DNA of 40,443 nt, from IMG/VR virus record IMGVR_UViG_3300034152_000992, positions 1-40,443 of that record, one strand, 5' to 3'. How positions within the stretch are numbered: the first letter of the stretch is position 1; every line of letters starts with the position of its first letter. The translations under genes and the position numbers were made by a program. Source of the DNA: a virus. The notes beneath the pieces are model-generated. The model saw only the letters and a program-made list of their open reading frames with translations, searched no databases and had not been told where the DNA came from. Positions 6,448-14,125 of this stretch are shown here, one piece after another.

Positions 6448-7505
6448 TGAAGTTAGGCGCCTTTCGAAAATTCAAAGTCAATCACCTGGAAGGTTATATC
6501 GCAGACGCCGAAACAATTACTCTGCTACTTAATGATCACAGGTTTAATGAAAAGTTCGCACCACAAGACGTTACCAAGCATTTTGGGTGGGTGGTAAATC
6601 ACGACATCTGTGTGGAAAATATCACAGAAGATGCCGTATTTGACGATACCAGGGACATGGCATTACTCACACTTCGTATTGACACTAAATCAATTTCAAA
6701 AGAAGTTCTCAAATCAAAGGTAAAGAAACGGGCAAAAGAGTTAGAGGACGAAGGCATAAAGGTCACAAAACTGAAAATGGCAGAGATTAATGATGCTTTG
6801 TCCAGACAACTTTTAAAAGAGGCAAAGCCCAGGTCTGCATCATTGAGAGCGTTGTGGGATATTCCAGATAAGTCAGTATATGTTCAGTCCAGTTCAAACT
6901 CTGCAGTCGATACCTTAACTGAACAGTTCCGGAAAACTTTCAATATGCATTTGAAGCGGTGCAGTTTAAGAGATGACCTTGAAACAACAGATAAGGAGAC
7001 ATCTGATAACACCAGAATAGAGGCCCAGTTGATAAAGGCTTTTTGTTATTATCTGGTATTCAATTGTGTGGAGACACAATTTGCTGCAGAGTTAAACGGT
7101 ATGACTTTGGAACTGGATTCCAGAATAGATTTTGAAAAGGATCGTGGAGATAAAAAAGCCATCTTTATCAGTTCCGATTTGGATGAAAGAGAATTAATTA
7201 AATTTATGTTTAATGACTACGATATTAAACAGCTTGGGTTTTGCCTTAATACCAAACAAAACCACCAAGTTTATTTTATTTTTGATCCATTTCTTCTTTC
7301 TTTTAAGACTGTAGAGTTCAATGGTTTTAACTGGGATGATGAAGAGACGATCTTCACAAAATGTAACCATACGCAGGATGTTTATAAATCTTTATTCAAT
7401 ATAATCACAAAATTATTTACCCGGTTTGTATTATTAAAAAATGATCAAACGGCGTATCAAAGGTACACAGAAAGGTTGCAGGATTGGTTCACTATTATAC
7501 AGTAG
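6447..7505 (+). CDS. RdgC-like recombination-associated protein
   Basis: The 352-residue protein matches the RdgC pattern along its length. Near the N-terminus it has strand-rich sequence, then FGWV (residue ~47) as in RdgC. A segment on LLTLRIDTK, a helical LE-EGIKVTKLKMAEIND block, and an LL-EA-PR stretch follow. After residue 200 comes the DLDERELIKFMFN segment that corresponds to the second half of RdgC rings. RdgC proteins form ring dimers on dsDNA and modulate RecA. A phage copy could control recombination or protect ends. The start is a TAATG overlap with tmk. Identification is from remembered family pattern, not a search. Confidence 0.7.
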   Translation: MKLGAFRKFKVNHLEGYIADAETITLLLNDHRFNEKFAPQDVTKHFGWVVNHDICVENITEDAVFDDTRDMALLTLRIDTKSISKEVLKSKVKKRAKELEDEGIKVTKLKMAEINDALSRQLLKEAKPRSASLRALWDIPDKSVYVQSSSNSAVDTLTEQFRKTFNMHLKRCSLRDDLETTDKETSDNTRIEAQLIKAFCYYLVFNCVETQFAAELNGMTLELDSRIDFEKDRGDKKAIFISSDLDERELIKFMFNDYDIKQLGFCLNTKQNHQVYFIFDPFLLSFKTVEFNGFNWDDEETIFTKCNHTQDVYKSLFNIITKLFTRFVLLKNDQTAYQRYTERLQDWFTIIQ

Positions 7506-7513
7506 GTTCAGAG

Positions 7514-7768
7514 ATGAAGAGGCGGCATAAAGATATCTACGCTAATGGATTGCCGGTATCAGATAATGAGTTGACAAGAAAACATGCAAGTAAAAAAGGT
7601 AAATGCAAGTTCTGGCGTTTCCATGAATGTGAAGAACATGAGTATTGCCTTTACGCAAAAAATAGAGTTATGTGCCACGCTGTGAATGATAAGTGTGTCT
7701 TTTGGGGTGAGCACATGGGTAACGATGGAACATTAAATTTAAACTCAGAGGAGCTATTATGGGACTAG
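7514..7768 (+). CDS. Small cysteine/histidine-rich protein
   Basis: This 84-residue protein has cysteines and histidines spaced CKFWRFHECEEHEYC, then CHAVNDKCVFWGEH, suggesting one or two zinc sites of mixed Cys/His type. The ATG at 7514 is chosen over an upstream in-frame start at 7484 because the longer form would overlap rdgC more and has no better ribosome site. Its end overlaps the thyX start by 10 nt. Function unknown. Confidence 0.65.
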   Translation: MKRRHKDIYANGLPVSDNELTRKHASKKGKCKFWRFHECEEHEYCLYAKNRVMCHAVNDKCVFWGEHMGNDGTLNLNSEELLWD

Positions 7769-8628
7769 AAAAAGGTGCAGTACCTATTACGGCAATAATG
7801 CCGCATTGTGAATTTCCGGACGGACCAATCAACGGAGCAGATATCCTGTTGCGATTAGAGAGACGGGCAAGGACATGTTACAAATCTGAAGGTAAAATAA
7901 AACCAGGGTCAGATATTACACTTATTAAGAAAATTCTAAAGCTGGGCCATATCAGTATTTTTGACCATATTCAATTATCTGTAAAAGCAATTTACGACAG
8001 ATCCGCCAGTCACCAACAAGTTCGACATAGAGTAGGCGCGGCGTATGCCCAGGAAAGCCAGAGATATTGTAACTATGACAACCGTGGGTTACAAATAATT
8101 TATAATAAAGAGACATGTATGGGTGTAAGTCTGGATGAAATCAATGAATTCATCATTGATTCTTATCATGAATTCACTCAGTCAAACAGTTATGCATTGT
8201 CAAATTACCCAATGCGTAAAAAAGGGAAAGAGTGGCCAAAGAGACTGATCTATTGGTTGGAAGCAATTTTTGTGGCCAATATGAAGTATAAAGCTCTCAT
8301 TGGTGAGAAAGTCAAAGCAGAAGACGCCAGATCAGTCCTACCGAACGCAACTAAAACAGAAGTGGACATCACTTACGATCTGACAGAATGGCGCCATGTA
8401 TTTAGAGACCGTGCGTTAAACCAATTTGCTCAATGGCAGATCAGAGGTTGTATGCAACAAGCCTTAGTATGGTTTGCTTGTCAACTTCCAATAGTATTTG
8501 ATGATTTGGTTATGGAATTAATGGGTAAGCCAGATCTAGTGGAACCACTTTTCATTAATGATGCGTGGTTGGTACAGATGTTTGAGCACGCAAATGTTCA
8601 TCCGGAAACTGTAAAGATAGCATTCTAA
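7759..8628 (+). CDS. thyX: Flavin-dependent thymidylate synthase ThyX
   Basis: This 289-residue enzyme makes dTMP from dUMP using methylene-tetrahydrofolate, FAD and NAD(P)H. The ThyX signature is visible as RHRVGAAYAQESQRY (R89-H90-R91, S100). The usual spacing is RHR-x7-S; here eight residues separate RHR from the serine. Other ThyX-like elements are ISIFDH near the N-terminus (family: H at the FAD site) and an arginine-rich C-terminal half ending in REWR-like segments (LTEWRHVF, WQIRGCMQQAL). GAGGAG upstream supports the ATG. It overlaps the next start as TAATG. Confidence 0.92.
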   Translation: MGLEKGAVPITAIMPHCEFPDGPINGADILLRLERRARTCYKSEGKIKPGSDITLIKKILKLGHISIFDHIQLSVKAIYDRSASHQQVRHRVGAAYAQESQRYCNYDNRGLQIIYNKETCMGVSLDEINEFIIDSYHEFTQSNSYALSNYPMRKKGKEWPKRLIYWLEAIFVANMKYKALIGEKVKAEDARSVLPNATKTEVDITYDLTEWRHVFRDRALNQFAQWQIRGCMQQALVWFACQLPIVFDDLVMELMGKPDLVEPLFINDAWLVQMFEHANVHPETVKIAF

Positions 8629-9260
8629 TGAAGTACGATAGGGTTGGTTTTGATATTGATGGGGTGTTCATCGGAACCTCCATCTTTATTCATGAAAAAA
8701 TGAAGACAGAACGAGGTATTGATTTCAATTACAATGGTAGGTTGATGTTCAATGCGCCGATCGTGATAAACGCTTTTCGTAAGGGAGTGTTTGGTGATGG
8801 GCCAATTTATTATGATGCCTTATTGGTTGCCGAGTTCTGCGCGACACATAAGATTCATCTTGATTTTATAACTGGTAGGCACAAAAACATTTGTGTTGGG
8901 CTTGGTAATAGGATTTCAGAACGGTACCCAGATCTAAAATTCGATATAAGGTGTTTCCATGAACCTAATTACAATCCTAATGTGAAGGTTACTAAAGAAA
9001 AGTATTTCAGAGAGAATGGGTATCTGTATTGGTTGTACGTGGACGACGATTGGAGACTGGTCAGAAAGCACAGTATGTTTGAAGTAAAGCATATGTTATG
9101 GGTAGACAGGCAGGGTGCAATTGAAGGTTATGGCAGACCAGCTGACCCTATACCAACCATTAATGACTTAACCGAGTGTATTAAATTATTGGAGGCTTTT
9201 CGTGCTAAAAAAATTAATGTACCAAGTGCGCAGACAATTCTCGATCAACAAAAAAGATAA
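8628..9260 (+). CDS. HAD-superfamily phosphatase, possible deoxyribonucleotidase
   Basis: The 210-residue protein has the four HAD motifs in order: GFDIDGVF with the nucleophile and second Asp (D9, D11), FITGR (motif II Thr), a lysine region KVTKEKYF (motif III), and YVDDDWRLV (motif IV). The HAD fold hydrolyses phosphate esters through an aspartyl-phosphate. Location directly after thyX suggests a nucleotide-related role such as 5'-deoxynucleotidase, but the substrate cannot be read from sequence. The last codons contain the ribosome site (GGAGG) of the next gene, which starts at 9202. Confidence 0.78.
   Translation: MKYDRVGFDIDGVFIGTSIFIHEKMKTERGIDFNYNGRLMFNAPIVINAFRKGVFGDGPIYYDALLVAEFCATHKIHLDFITGRHKNICVGLGNRISERYPDLKFDIRCFHEPNYNPNVKVTKEKYFRENGYLYWLYVDDDWRLVRKHSMFEVKHMLWVDRQGAIEGYGRPADPIPTINDLTECIKLLEAFRAKKINVPSAQTILDQQKR
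9191..9204 (+). promoter_or_regulatory. Ribosome site with GTG start for gene 9202
   Basis: GGAGG at 9191-9195, spacing of six, then GTG at 9202. The same layout with nearly identical sequence recurs at 9963-9976 (GGAGGCATTTCGTG). Both sit in the end of an upstream coding frame reading EAFR, so it decides the GTG starts. Confidence 0.7.
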
Positions 9261-9996
9261 ACACAAGATCAGGATTCTTCTCAGTTCTGATTTGAGTTCC
9301 GATAATATTGCTAATGATTGGGGTGTATTCGTGTTTTCAGACGTATTTCACAAACAACACGATAAAAACAGGATACTCAAAAAACTCTTAAATGATTTTA
9401 AACATTCTGTTTTTATGCCAATCCTAAAATCTTGTGATAAGTTGGAAAATATCAGAAGGGATGCCAAGTCACCCGGAAATCAAGTGATGTTTAGCGATTT
9501 GAAAGTGTTGGCGGACCATGAGATTGACGCCTACAATAAATCAAATGTGAACCCAATTACATTTGAGTCAGATCACAACACTTTTATTTACCGTGGTAGT
9601 ATAAAGTGTAATTCGTGTGTGTCTCTTGGAGGGTTGTCGTATCGCCAGGTTGTATTGTTGACATTGTTAAATACTTTTAGGGTTAGTTCACTGAATGCTA
9701 TTGCTGAACAGGATTACGCTGTGTCTCGCGGTTCTGTGGATAATACGATCGATTTGTTATCAATAAAGCTGAGGCAGCTTGAAAGTAGTATTAATACTAA
9801 TTTTGAGAAGTTAATGGACTATAGATTGGAACAAACGGCCAATTCATCTACGTTTTTTAATCAAGATATAACCAGAAATGATGTTTGGTTTTTTGTGGAT
9901 AAGGTCTGTAGGATCAGATACGGTGATTCGGCATTAGACTTAAACTTTACTTCAGGTTTAACGGAGGCATTTCGTGGTAAAATATGTGATATTTAA
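9202..9996 (+). CDS. Hypothetical protein paired with small ATPase
   Basis: This 264-residue soluble protein starts with GTG, supported by GGAGG at ideal spacing. It overlaps the HAD gene by 59 nt and the ATPase gene by 23 nt. No catalytic motif is recognised. A CNSC pair lies near residue 136, and a predicted helical region with a helix-turn-helix-like appearance follows (residues ~145-195: LSYRQVVLLTLL, then IAEQDYAVSRGSVDNTI). The tight coupling to the ATPase at 9974 suggests that the two act as a pair, but this is inference. Confidence 0.7.
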   Translation: MLKKLMYQVRRQFSINKKDKHKIRILLSSDLSSDNIANDWGVFVFSDVFHKQHDKNRILKKLLNDFKHSVFMPILKSCDKLENIRRDAKSPGNQVMFSDLKVLADHEIDAYNKSNVNPITFESDHNTFIYRGSIKCNSCVSLGGLSYRQVVLLTLLNTFRVSSLNAIAEQDYAVSRGSVDNTIDLLSIKLRQLESSINTNFEKLMDYRLEQTANSSTFFNQDITRNDVWFFVDKVCRIRYGDSALDLNFTSGLTEAFRGKICDI

Positions 9997-10531
9997 CAAA
10001 GACTGGCGTTGTTTTAAACAGGGACAAAGATTTAACTTTAGCAAAGGGATCAATCTCATCGTAGGGGACAATGGTACCGGAAAAAGTTCGATCCTTCAGG
10101 CAATGAGATTTCACGCCAATTCAGATTTAATTGGGATTGAGCGTGAGAAAGATGTCGAAGTTCGAGCTTTTGATTTTGAATTGGATAATGTCCGGATAAA
10201 TCCAATGAAAGATGCTGATGGCCAGGTCAGTTCCTTCCAGTTGAAAAGTGTATACCGCAGCCACGGTGTATCAAATTTCCATACATTGATGTTGCTTATG
10301 GAGTGCCAAAATACTTTGATGTTATTGGATGAACCAGACTCCGCGCTCAGTTTAAAATCTATCCCAAAACTGGTGGACTTATTCAGGACATTGGCTTCCA
10401 GAAATAACCAAGTTATTGCCGTAGTAAATCATCCAAATCTGATAACCGCGTTTCATACTGTTTTAAGTTTAGATCATGACGGAAAGCAAATCAGTTCAAG
10501 GGATTATGTATCATCATGTTTGTCTAAATAA
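9974..10531 (+). CDS. Small ABC/AAA-type ATPase (COG3910-like)
   Basis: This compact 185-residue ATPase has Walker A GDNGTGKSS near residue 31 and Walker B LMLLDEPDSALS near 115. A signature-like RSHGVSNFH lies before Walker B and a QVIAVVNHPNLI switch-histidine region follows it. The order Walker A, SHG segment, DEPxSALS, H-loop is that of the predicted-ATPase family COG3910 and of SMC-like ATPases, but here it lacks any long coiled coil. Start is GTG at 9974 with GGAGG. It overlaps the gene at 9202, suggesting an ATPase plus effector pair. Role unknown. Confidence 0.8.
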   Translation: MVKYVIFNKDWRCFKQGQRFNFSKGINLIVGDNGTGKSSILQAMRFHANSDLIGIEREKDVEVRAFDFELDNVRINPMKDADGQVSSFQLKSVYRSHGVSNFHTLMLLMECQNTLMLLDEPDSALSLKSIPKLVDLFRTLASRNNQVIAVVNHPNLITAFHTVLSLDHDGKQISSRDYVSSCLSK

Positions 10532-10536
10532 ATTTC

Positions 10537-10565
10537 TTGACATGTAAACAAAATAAATGTAAGTT
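10537..10565 (+). promoter_or_regulatory. Rightward early promoter, TTGACATGTAAACAAAAT family
   Basis: TTGACA (10537-10542), spacer TGTAAACAAAATAAATG (17 nt) and TAAGTT (10560-10565). This is nearly the same as the promoters at 3532 and 18587, and drives the unit beginning at 10587. Confidence 0.8.
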
Positions 10566-10586
10566 TGATTATAGATCGGAGATTTT

Positions 10587-11024
10587 ATGCCTTTAGTCGA
10601 ACATAAATTTAACCAACCAGATATGCCAAAGACGGATATTCCATGTCCTGCTTGTGGCGCATTTTTGATGAACTACAACTTACCAGCACACAATATACAA
10701 CAACAGCTTGCAGATGGAGTAAACAGCGTGACTGCTGAAAATTTAATCTGTAAAGGGTATGTATGTTCTTTTTGTGGTAAGATGTGGCGCAAAGAAAAAG
10801 ATGCCAAAAAGTATGAGAAAAAAGATCCAGATTCCTTCAAATCTTACCGGATAAATTTTGATGAGATCAACACCATGCAGGATCTCAAACGGGCCTTGGA
10901 GTCAATGAACATATTGGTTGTGTTCGGTGAACAGGGGTCCAGTTCTTCATTCAAAGCACATAAAAACTTATTTGAGGAGATCGATGCCAAAGAGGCAATT
11001 CAAAAAGAAACGAAAATTAGTTGA
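10587..11024 (+). CDS. Zinc-ribbon protein
   Basis: This 145-residue protein has CPACG near residue 20 and a CSFCG pair near residue 60, forming a C4 zinc ribbon around an insert of about 38 residues. A lysine-rich linker and a helical C-terminal tail follow. CGGAGA lies nine nucleotides upstream of the ATG. It is first behind the early promoter at 10537, so it is likely strongly and early expressed. Its C-terminus overlaps the next gene. Function unknown. Confidence 0.75.
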   Translation: MPLVEHKFNQPDMPKTDIPCPACGAFLMNYNLPAHNIQQQLADGVNSVTAENLICKGYVCSFCGKMWRKEKDAKKYEKKDPDSFKSYRINFDEINTMQDLKRALESMNILVVFGEQGSSSSFKAHKNLFEEIDAKEAIQKETKIS

Positions 11025-11310
11025 CAAACTATTAATATCATTACTGTGGCAATTTAAGATTATTGTAGATGGTGTAACTTGGTTTATATCAAAGAGTATA
11101 AACTTGCACCCGTGGGCCGGTGTTGCTGCAGCTTTGTTGGTTGTGTTCTCAATTGTCGTGCTTTTTGTAGTAGCGTTTAGAGTAGCACTGGCAATTTTAT
11201 TTGGCAATACAGAAGTGGCTTTGATCGCTGCCTGTATATTCGCCGTCATAATCACTTTTAATTTTCTCAACTGGGGGAGGAGGCTAAATGCCAGAGATAA
11301 AGACAATTAA
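10984..11310 (+). CDS. Small membrane protein, two transmembrane helices
   Basis: The 108-residue protein begins with a strongly basic stretch (PKRQFKKKRK), then a hydrophobic amphipathic segment. Two clear transmembrane helices follow, at about residues 48-73 and 78-100, separated by a short FGNTE loop. GAGGAG precedes the ATG at 10984; the longer upstream reading lacks a ribosome site. The basic N-terminus should stay in the cytoplasm with the short loop outside. It could be an inner-membrane modulator such as a superinfection or lysis-timing factor, but nothing specific is seen. Confidence 0.7.
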   Translation: MPKRQFKKKRKLVDKLLISLLWQFKIIVDGVTWFISKSINLHPWAGVAAALLVVFSIVVLFVVAFRVALAILFGNTEVALIAACIFAVIITFNFLNWGRRLNARDKDN

Positions 11311-11440
11311 TGTTAAAGGCAAAGAAGTAACTGTCATCCGTAAAATCAATTTTAACAGCGTGTCTTTTGTTAAGGACCCGCCTGACAAAAATTGCCGTAT
11401 CCGAAGAAACAACATACAGAAGGTTGCTTCGGCCAGATAG
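11288..11440 (+). CDS. 50-residue hypothetical protein
   Basis: This short gene has a very strong ribosome site (GGGAGGAGG at 11275-11283) before the ATG at 11288. It encodes 50 residues starting MPEIKTINVKGKEV and ending with a basic RIRRNNIQKVASAR. It overlaps the membrane-protein gene by 23 nt and ends just before the next gene's ribosome site, fitting the dense operon. The sequence is partly predicted to form beta strands. No function is recognised. Confidence 0.7.
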   Translation: MPEIKTINVKGKEVTVIRKINFNSVSFVKDPPDKNCRIRRNNIQKVASAR

Positions 11441-11448
11441 GAGTCGAT

Positions 11449-11676
11449 ATGTTAACCTGTATTCACTGTGGTAAAGAAGCTGTTAGTGGAAATGTCCTGG
11501 ACAATGGTATGGTTGAACCTGATGAGTGTATTGATTGTAAATCTAAGAGATTAAGGGGCAATTTAATTAATTATGGACAATATGCTTTACAGAGTAGGCT
11601 TAAAAGTAGGGAACTTAAAAGGTCTAAAAACAATTTTAAAATATGGAAAAATTGTTTTTTTAATGATACAAAATAA
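11449..11676 (+). CDS. Small zinc-ribbon protein
   Basis: This 75-residue protein begins MLTCIHCGKEA and carries a second CIDC pair about 23 residues later, a minimal C4 zinc ribbon followed by a basic helical tail. ATAGGAG upstream favours the ATG at 11449 rather than a longer in-frame start at 11392 that would overlap the preceding 50-residue gene. Reading stays open to 11676 and overlaps the next frame. Function unknown. Confidence 0.65.
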   Translation: MLTCIHCGKEAVSGNVLDNGMVEPDECIDCKSKRLRGNLINYGQYALQSRLKSRELKRSKNNFKIWKNCFFNDTK

Positions 11677-11899
11677 ACCTAATTGGGATTATCGTGATCC
11701 GGAAACTTGGACTTTTACTTGTCATATTTGCAAGAAGTCAAGACCGAATGCGAAGATTTCTGTCCAAGTATGGAACACCGGTTTAGACTATGGTCTGCCG
11801 GCTGAGAGCGTTAGGACCAATGTAAGATATTGTAACGATAATAAATTATGTGCAGACGCCGCAAAAAACATAGAACCAAGGAAACTCGGGTTGCCTTAG
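11573..11899 (+). CDS. Small cysteine-rich protein, start uncertain
   Basis: The frame is open from ATG 11573 (108 residues), but a second ATG at 11663 would give 78 residues and remove the overlap with the preceding gene. Neither has a clear ribosome site. The conserved-looking part after 11663 has CHIC and a later C-x6-C pair, likely a zinc ribbon, with aromatic residues in between (NWDYRDPETW). I treat the later portion as real coding sequence and the first 30 codons as doubtful. Confidence 0.5.
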   Translation: MDNMLYRVGLKVGNLKGLKTILKYGKIVFLMIQNKPNWDYRDPETWTFTCHICKKSRPNAKISVQVWNTGLDYGLPAESVRTNVRYCNDNKLCADAAKNIEPRKLGLP

Positions 11900-12078
11900 A
11901 AACCTGTGATAATTGTTTAGGGTATTATCCAGACGAACTTACTAAATGCGCATGTGGTAAATTTTGTCCCAATTGCCGTAAACTTTTTTCAGTACACACC
12001 AAAGCAAGCTGTTTACATAGCTTAGACATGCAGGCAGAAGCTGACGCTTCTTGGTTTGACTGGGCGGAGGAGTACTGA
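11848..12078 (+). CDS. Small zinc-ribbon protein
   Basis: The 76-residue protein has several cysteine knuckles: CDNC near residue 20, CACGKFCPNC near 34-43 and a final C/H region (HTKASCLH). These can form two zinc sites, RING-like or double ribbon. It overlaps the previous frame by 52 nt. There is no strong ribosome site, so expression may depend on coupling. It directly precedes the thymidine kinase gene. Function unknown. Confidence 0.6.
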   Translation: MCRRRKKHRTKETRVALETCDNCLGYYPDELTKCACGKFCPNCRKLFSVHTKASCLHSLDMQAEADASWFDWAEEY

Positions 12079-12093
12079 CGAAAAGGAGGAATC

Positions 12094-12687
12094 GTGAAAG
12101 GGACACTCGAAGCTATCACAGGTAACATGTTTTCTGGAAAGACCGAGGATCTGATCAAGAGACTTAATCTGGCCCTTATAGCCAGGAAAAAAGTATCCGC
12201 ATATAAGCATAAGCATGATACGCGGTACAGTGAATCCACCTTGGCGTCCCATGGTGGACAAACACTTTCTTGTAAATTGGTGTGTAATTCACAATCCATA
12301 CTGGATGATTTGTATAAAACAAACAGAATTCCGGATGTGATTGGTATTGATGAAGGTAATTTTTTTGACGATAAACTACCAGAAGTGGTGGATATTCTTG
12401 TTAATAAGCACATGTGTAGAGTTATAGTGTCTGGGTTAAACCAGAACTATAAAGGTGAACCATTTGGACCTATGCCGGCCATTATGGCCATGGCAGATGA
12501 TGTTCAACTATTGTTTGCTGTTTGCAGCATATGCGGAGCAAAAGCGACAAAATCCCAACGAATTGTTGAGGACTCTGCTGAAATTTTACCTGGTGGTAAA
12601 GAGTCATACGAACCCAGGTGCAGAGATCACCACACTACAGTCATGTGGCCAAAGCAAGGATGTCTTTTTAACAAGGAGAAAAAATGA
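12094..12687 (+). CDS. tdk: Thymidine kinase (type II)
   Basis: This 197-residue enzyme phosphorylates thymidine to dTMP. Type II TK motifs are visible: P-loop GNMFSGKT at residues 10-17, the Walker B-like IDEGNFFDD (family IDEAQF), VSGLNQNYKGEPFGPM, and a zinc-ribbon pair CSICGA with a distal CRDHH. The lasso segment GGKESYEP, which contacts the base, is present. Start is GTG 12094 with AAAAGGAGG upstream. The stop overlaps the next start. The salvage kinase acts with Tmk and ThyX in the same cluster. Confidence 0.93.
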   Translation: MKGTLEAITGNMFSGKTEDLIKRLNLALIARKKVSAYKHKHDTRYSESTLASHGGQTLSCKLVCNSQSILDDLYKTNRIPDVIGIDEGNFFDDKLPEVVDILVNKHMCRVIVSGLNQNYKGEPFGPMPAIMAMADDVQLLFAVCSICGAKATKSQRIVEDSAEILPGGKESYEPRCRDHHTTVMWPKQGCLFNKEKK

Positions 12688-13088
12688 GAGAATTCAAAAC
12701 AATTGTTTCCGATCTATATAAAACTGGCGTGTTCGTAGAACTGCCGTTTGATCAACACGATTTTGCCAGGTCATTAAACAACATGACACTGCAGCCCAAC
12801 TTTTTAATCTTGTGGTCAAAGATGGAGCAATGGCAAAAAACTTCGCCAACTAAAGGCGCAGTAATGGATGACTTGATTGCCGTGTCGTTTATGTACTATT
12901 TGTACATAATGGTGGAATATGACCTTAAACAACTGGAGGAATGGCCAGATAAGGTTATGGAAATGATGTTTTTTGTTTATAGTGGAGGGTTCACTGTAGG
13001 CAATGGCATAAGTATTGTAAAGATAGAAAACCCTAACATCACGCAATTTAGGAAACAAAACCGTGAAGCTGGACAGAGACAATCTTAA
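12684..13088 (+). CDS. Hypothetical protein
   Basis: The 134-residue protein is predicted mainly helical, with several aromatic and methionine-rich hydrophobic stretches (FMYYLYIMVEY) that look like a buried helix rather than a clean membrane span. AAGGAG precedes the ATG, which overlaps the thymidine kinase stop as ATGA. It ends within the next gene's start. No family is recognised. Confidence 0.65.
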   Translation: MREFKTIVSDLYKTGVFVELPFDQHDFARSLNNMTLQPNFLILWSKMEQWQKTSPTKGAVMDDLIAVSFMYYLYIMVEYDLKQLEEWPDKVMEMMFFVYSGGFTVGNGISIVKIENPNITQFRKQNREAGQRQS

Positions 13089-13494
13089 AAAGGTATTTGT
13101 AATTGATGCCGAACAGAAAAAACAATACGAGGAACAATATAAAGCTCTTGAGTATTGGAAAAAATCTGTTGAGGTTGGTGATTACATCACTTCATCAATT
13201 ATTATTACTAGGATTGTGCCTAATGTTACCATTCCAATCTTTGGTAAAGTCATCAAGGACTATGAGGCTTTTATCAAAGTGGAGACTTATTGGCCAGGTT
13301 ATACTGACCCATTGAGTGTCATCATACCAAGGGCGTTCATTGATTGTAAGATCAATGAGAATATCTTTGCAGAAGTACAGAAGACTGATTATATATTAGA
13401 TCCTGGATCAGATGCAGCGATCCGGATGTACGAATTAATGAAGTTTTACAGTAACCCACATTATTGCGTTGATTACAAAGGGAATGGGATGTAA
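13063..13494 (+). CDS. Hypothetical protein
   Basis: This 143-residue protein has a helical lysine- and glutamate-rich start and a beta-rich middle (TSSIIITRIVPNVTIPIFGK). Its GTG start lies inside the preceding gene with AGGA upstream. Coupling to its neighbours suggests an accessory early role. No catalytic or binding motif is evident. Confidence 0.6.
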   Translation: MKLDRDNLKKVFVIDAEQKKQYEEQYKALEYWKKSVEVGDYITSSIIITRIVPNVTIPIFGKVIKDYEAFIKVETYWPGYTDPLSVIIPRAFIDCKINENIFAEVQKTDYILDPGSDAAIRMYELMKFYSNPHYCVDYKGNGM

Positions 13495-13496
13495 TC

Positions 13497-13640
13497 ATGC
13501 CACTTCGACCAGGGATGGAATCCCGTAAGGTTAAAAAACCCCTCATACAAAAAGTAAAAAGAAAACAAGATCCAAAGGCCAAACAGGCCCAGAGAAAAAA
13601 GAATAAAACTGCTAAGAAATCTAGGAAGAAAAATCGTTAG
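13497..13640 (+). CDS. 47-residue highly basic protein
   Basis: This short frame encodes 47 residues. About half are Lys or Arg, starting MPLRPGMESRKVKK and ending KNKTAKKSRKKNR. It follows the previous stop by two nucleotides and ends in a stop that overlaps the converging stop of the leftward gene at 13637. The C-terminus is much like that of the protein at 536-793. Binding to nucleic acid through the basic tail is likely on composition, but unproven. Confidence 0.6.
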   Translation: MPLRPGMESRKVKKPLIQKVKRKQDPKAKQAQRKKNKTAKKSRKKNR

Positions 13641-14125
13641 AGCGTTGCGGATTGTTGTTCGACAGGTGTAGGTACTACCGGCATTGTTGCTGGTACCTCA
13701 TCCTCATCAGAAGTATCTTCATCTGATTCTGGTGTTTCTTGTTGTTCGCCCAGTTTGGCTTGTTTTTCGGCTTCCTCTTTTTCTTTTTTAAGCATTGCCA
13801 ACCGGTCCATATGAAGTTTTAAGGTAATAGCAATAGCGTCAGCACATCCTTGGACTTTATGGCCATGGTAATGGATCACATTATTACAGCTGATATTGCG
13901 CAACTGTTGCTGTATTTCTTCTGTAGGGGCGCCGTATCTTAAAGACAAGGATACCATTCTTGATACTGCTTCGCCTTGAGCAGCTGGACATGACCCACCC
14001 TTACCCAAAGTGGTTAACACTTCTACCAGATTACCGTTCTGATCATCATTCAATGTTATATAGATATTTCCGCATCTTGTTTTTAATTTTCTGGTGTAGC
14101 CTTTATAGATATCAGGTCTATCCAT
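13637..14125 (-). CDS. Stand-alone TSCPD-domain protein
   Basis: The 162-residue protein resembles the TSCPD domain found at the end of class II ribonucleotide reductases (NrdJ) and as separate small proteins. Visible matches are a CGNIYITLNDD start, VLTTLGKGGSCPAAQGEAVSR, SLRYGAPTEEI, and CADAIA where the family has the TSCPD core. After residue ~115 comes a charged coiled segment, then an acidic Thr/Pro tail. Its function is unclear in the family; a role in ribonucleotide reductase control or as zinc domain is suspected. It sits two genes after a deoxynucleoside kinase. The stop overlaps the stop of the converging gene. Confidence 0.75.
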   Translation of the reverse strand: MDRPDIYKGYTRKLKTRCGNIYITLNDDQNGNLVEVLTTLGKGGSCPAAQGEAVSRMVSLSLRYGAPTEEIQQQLRNISCNNVIHYHGHKVQGCADAIAITLKLHMDRLAMLKKEKEEAEKQAKLGEQQETPESDEDTSDEDEVPATMPVVPTPVEQQSATL

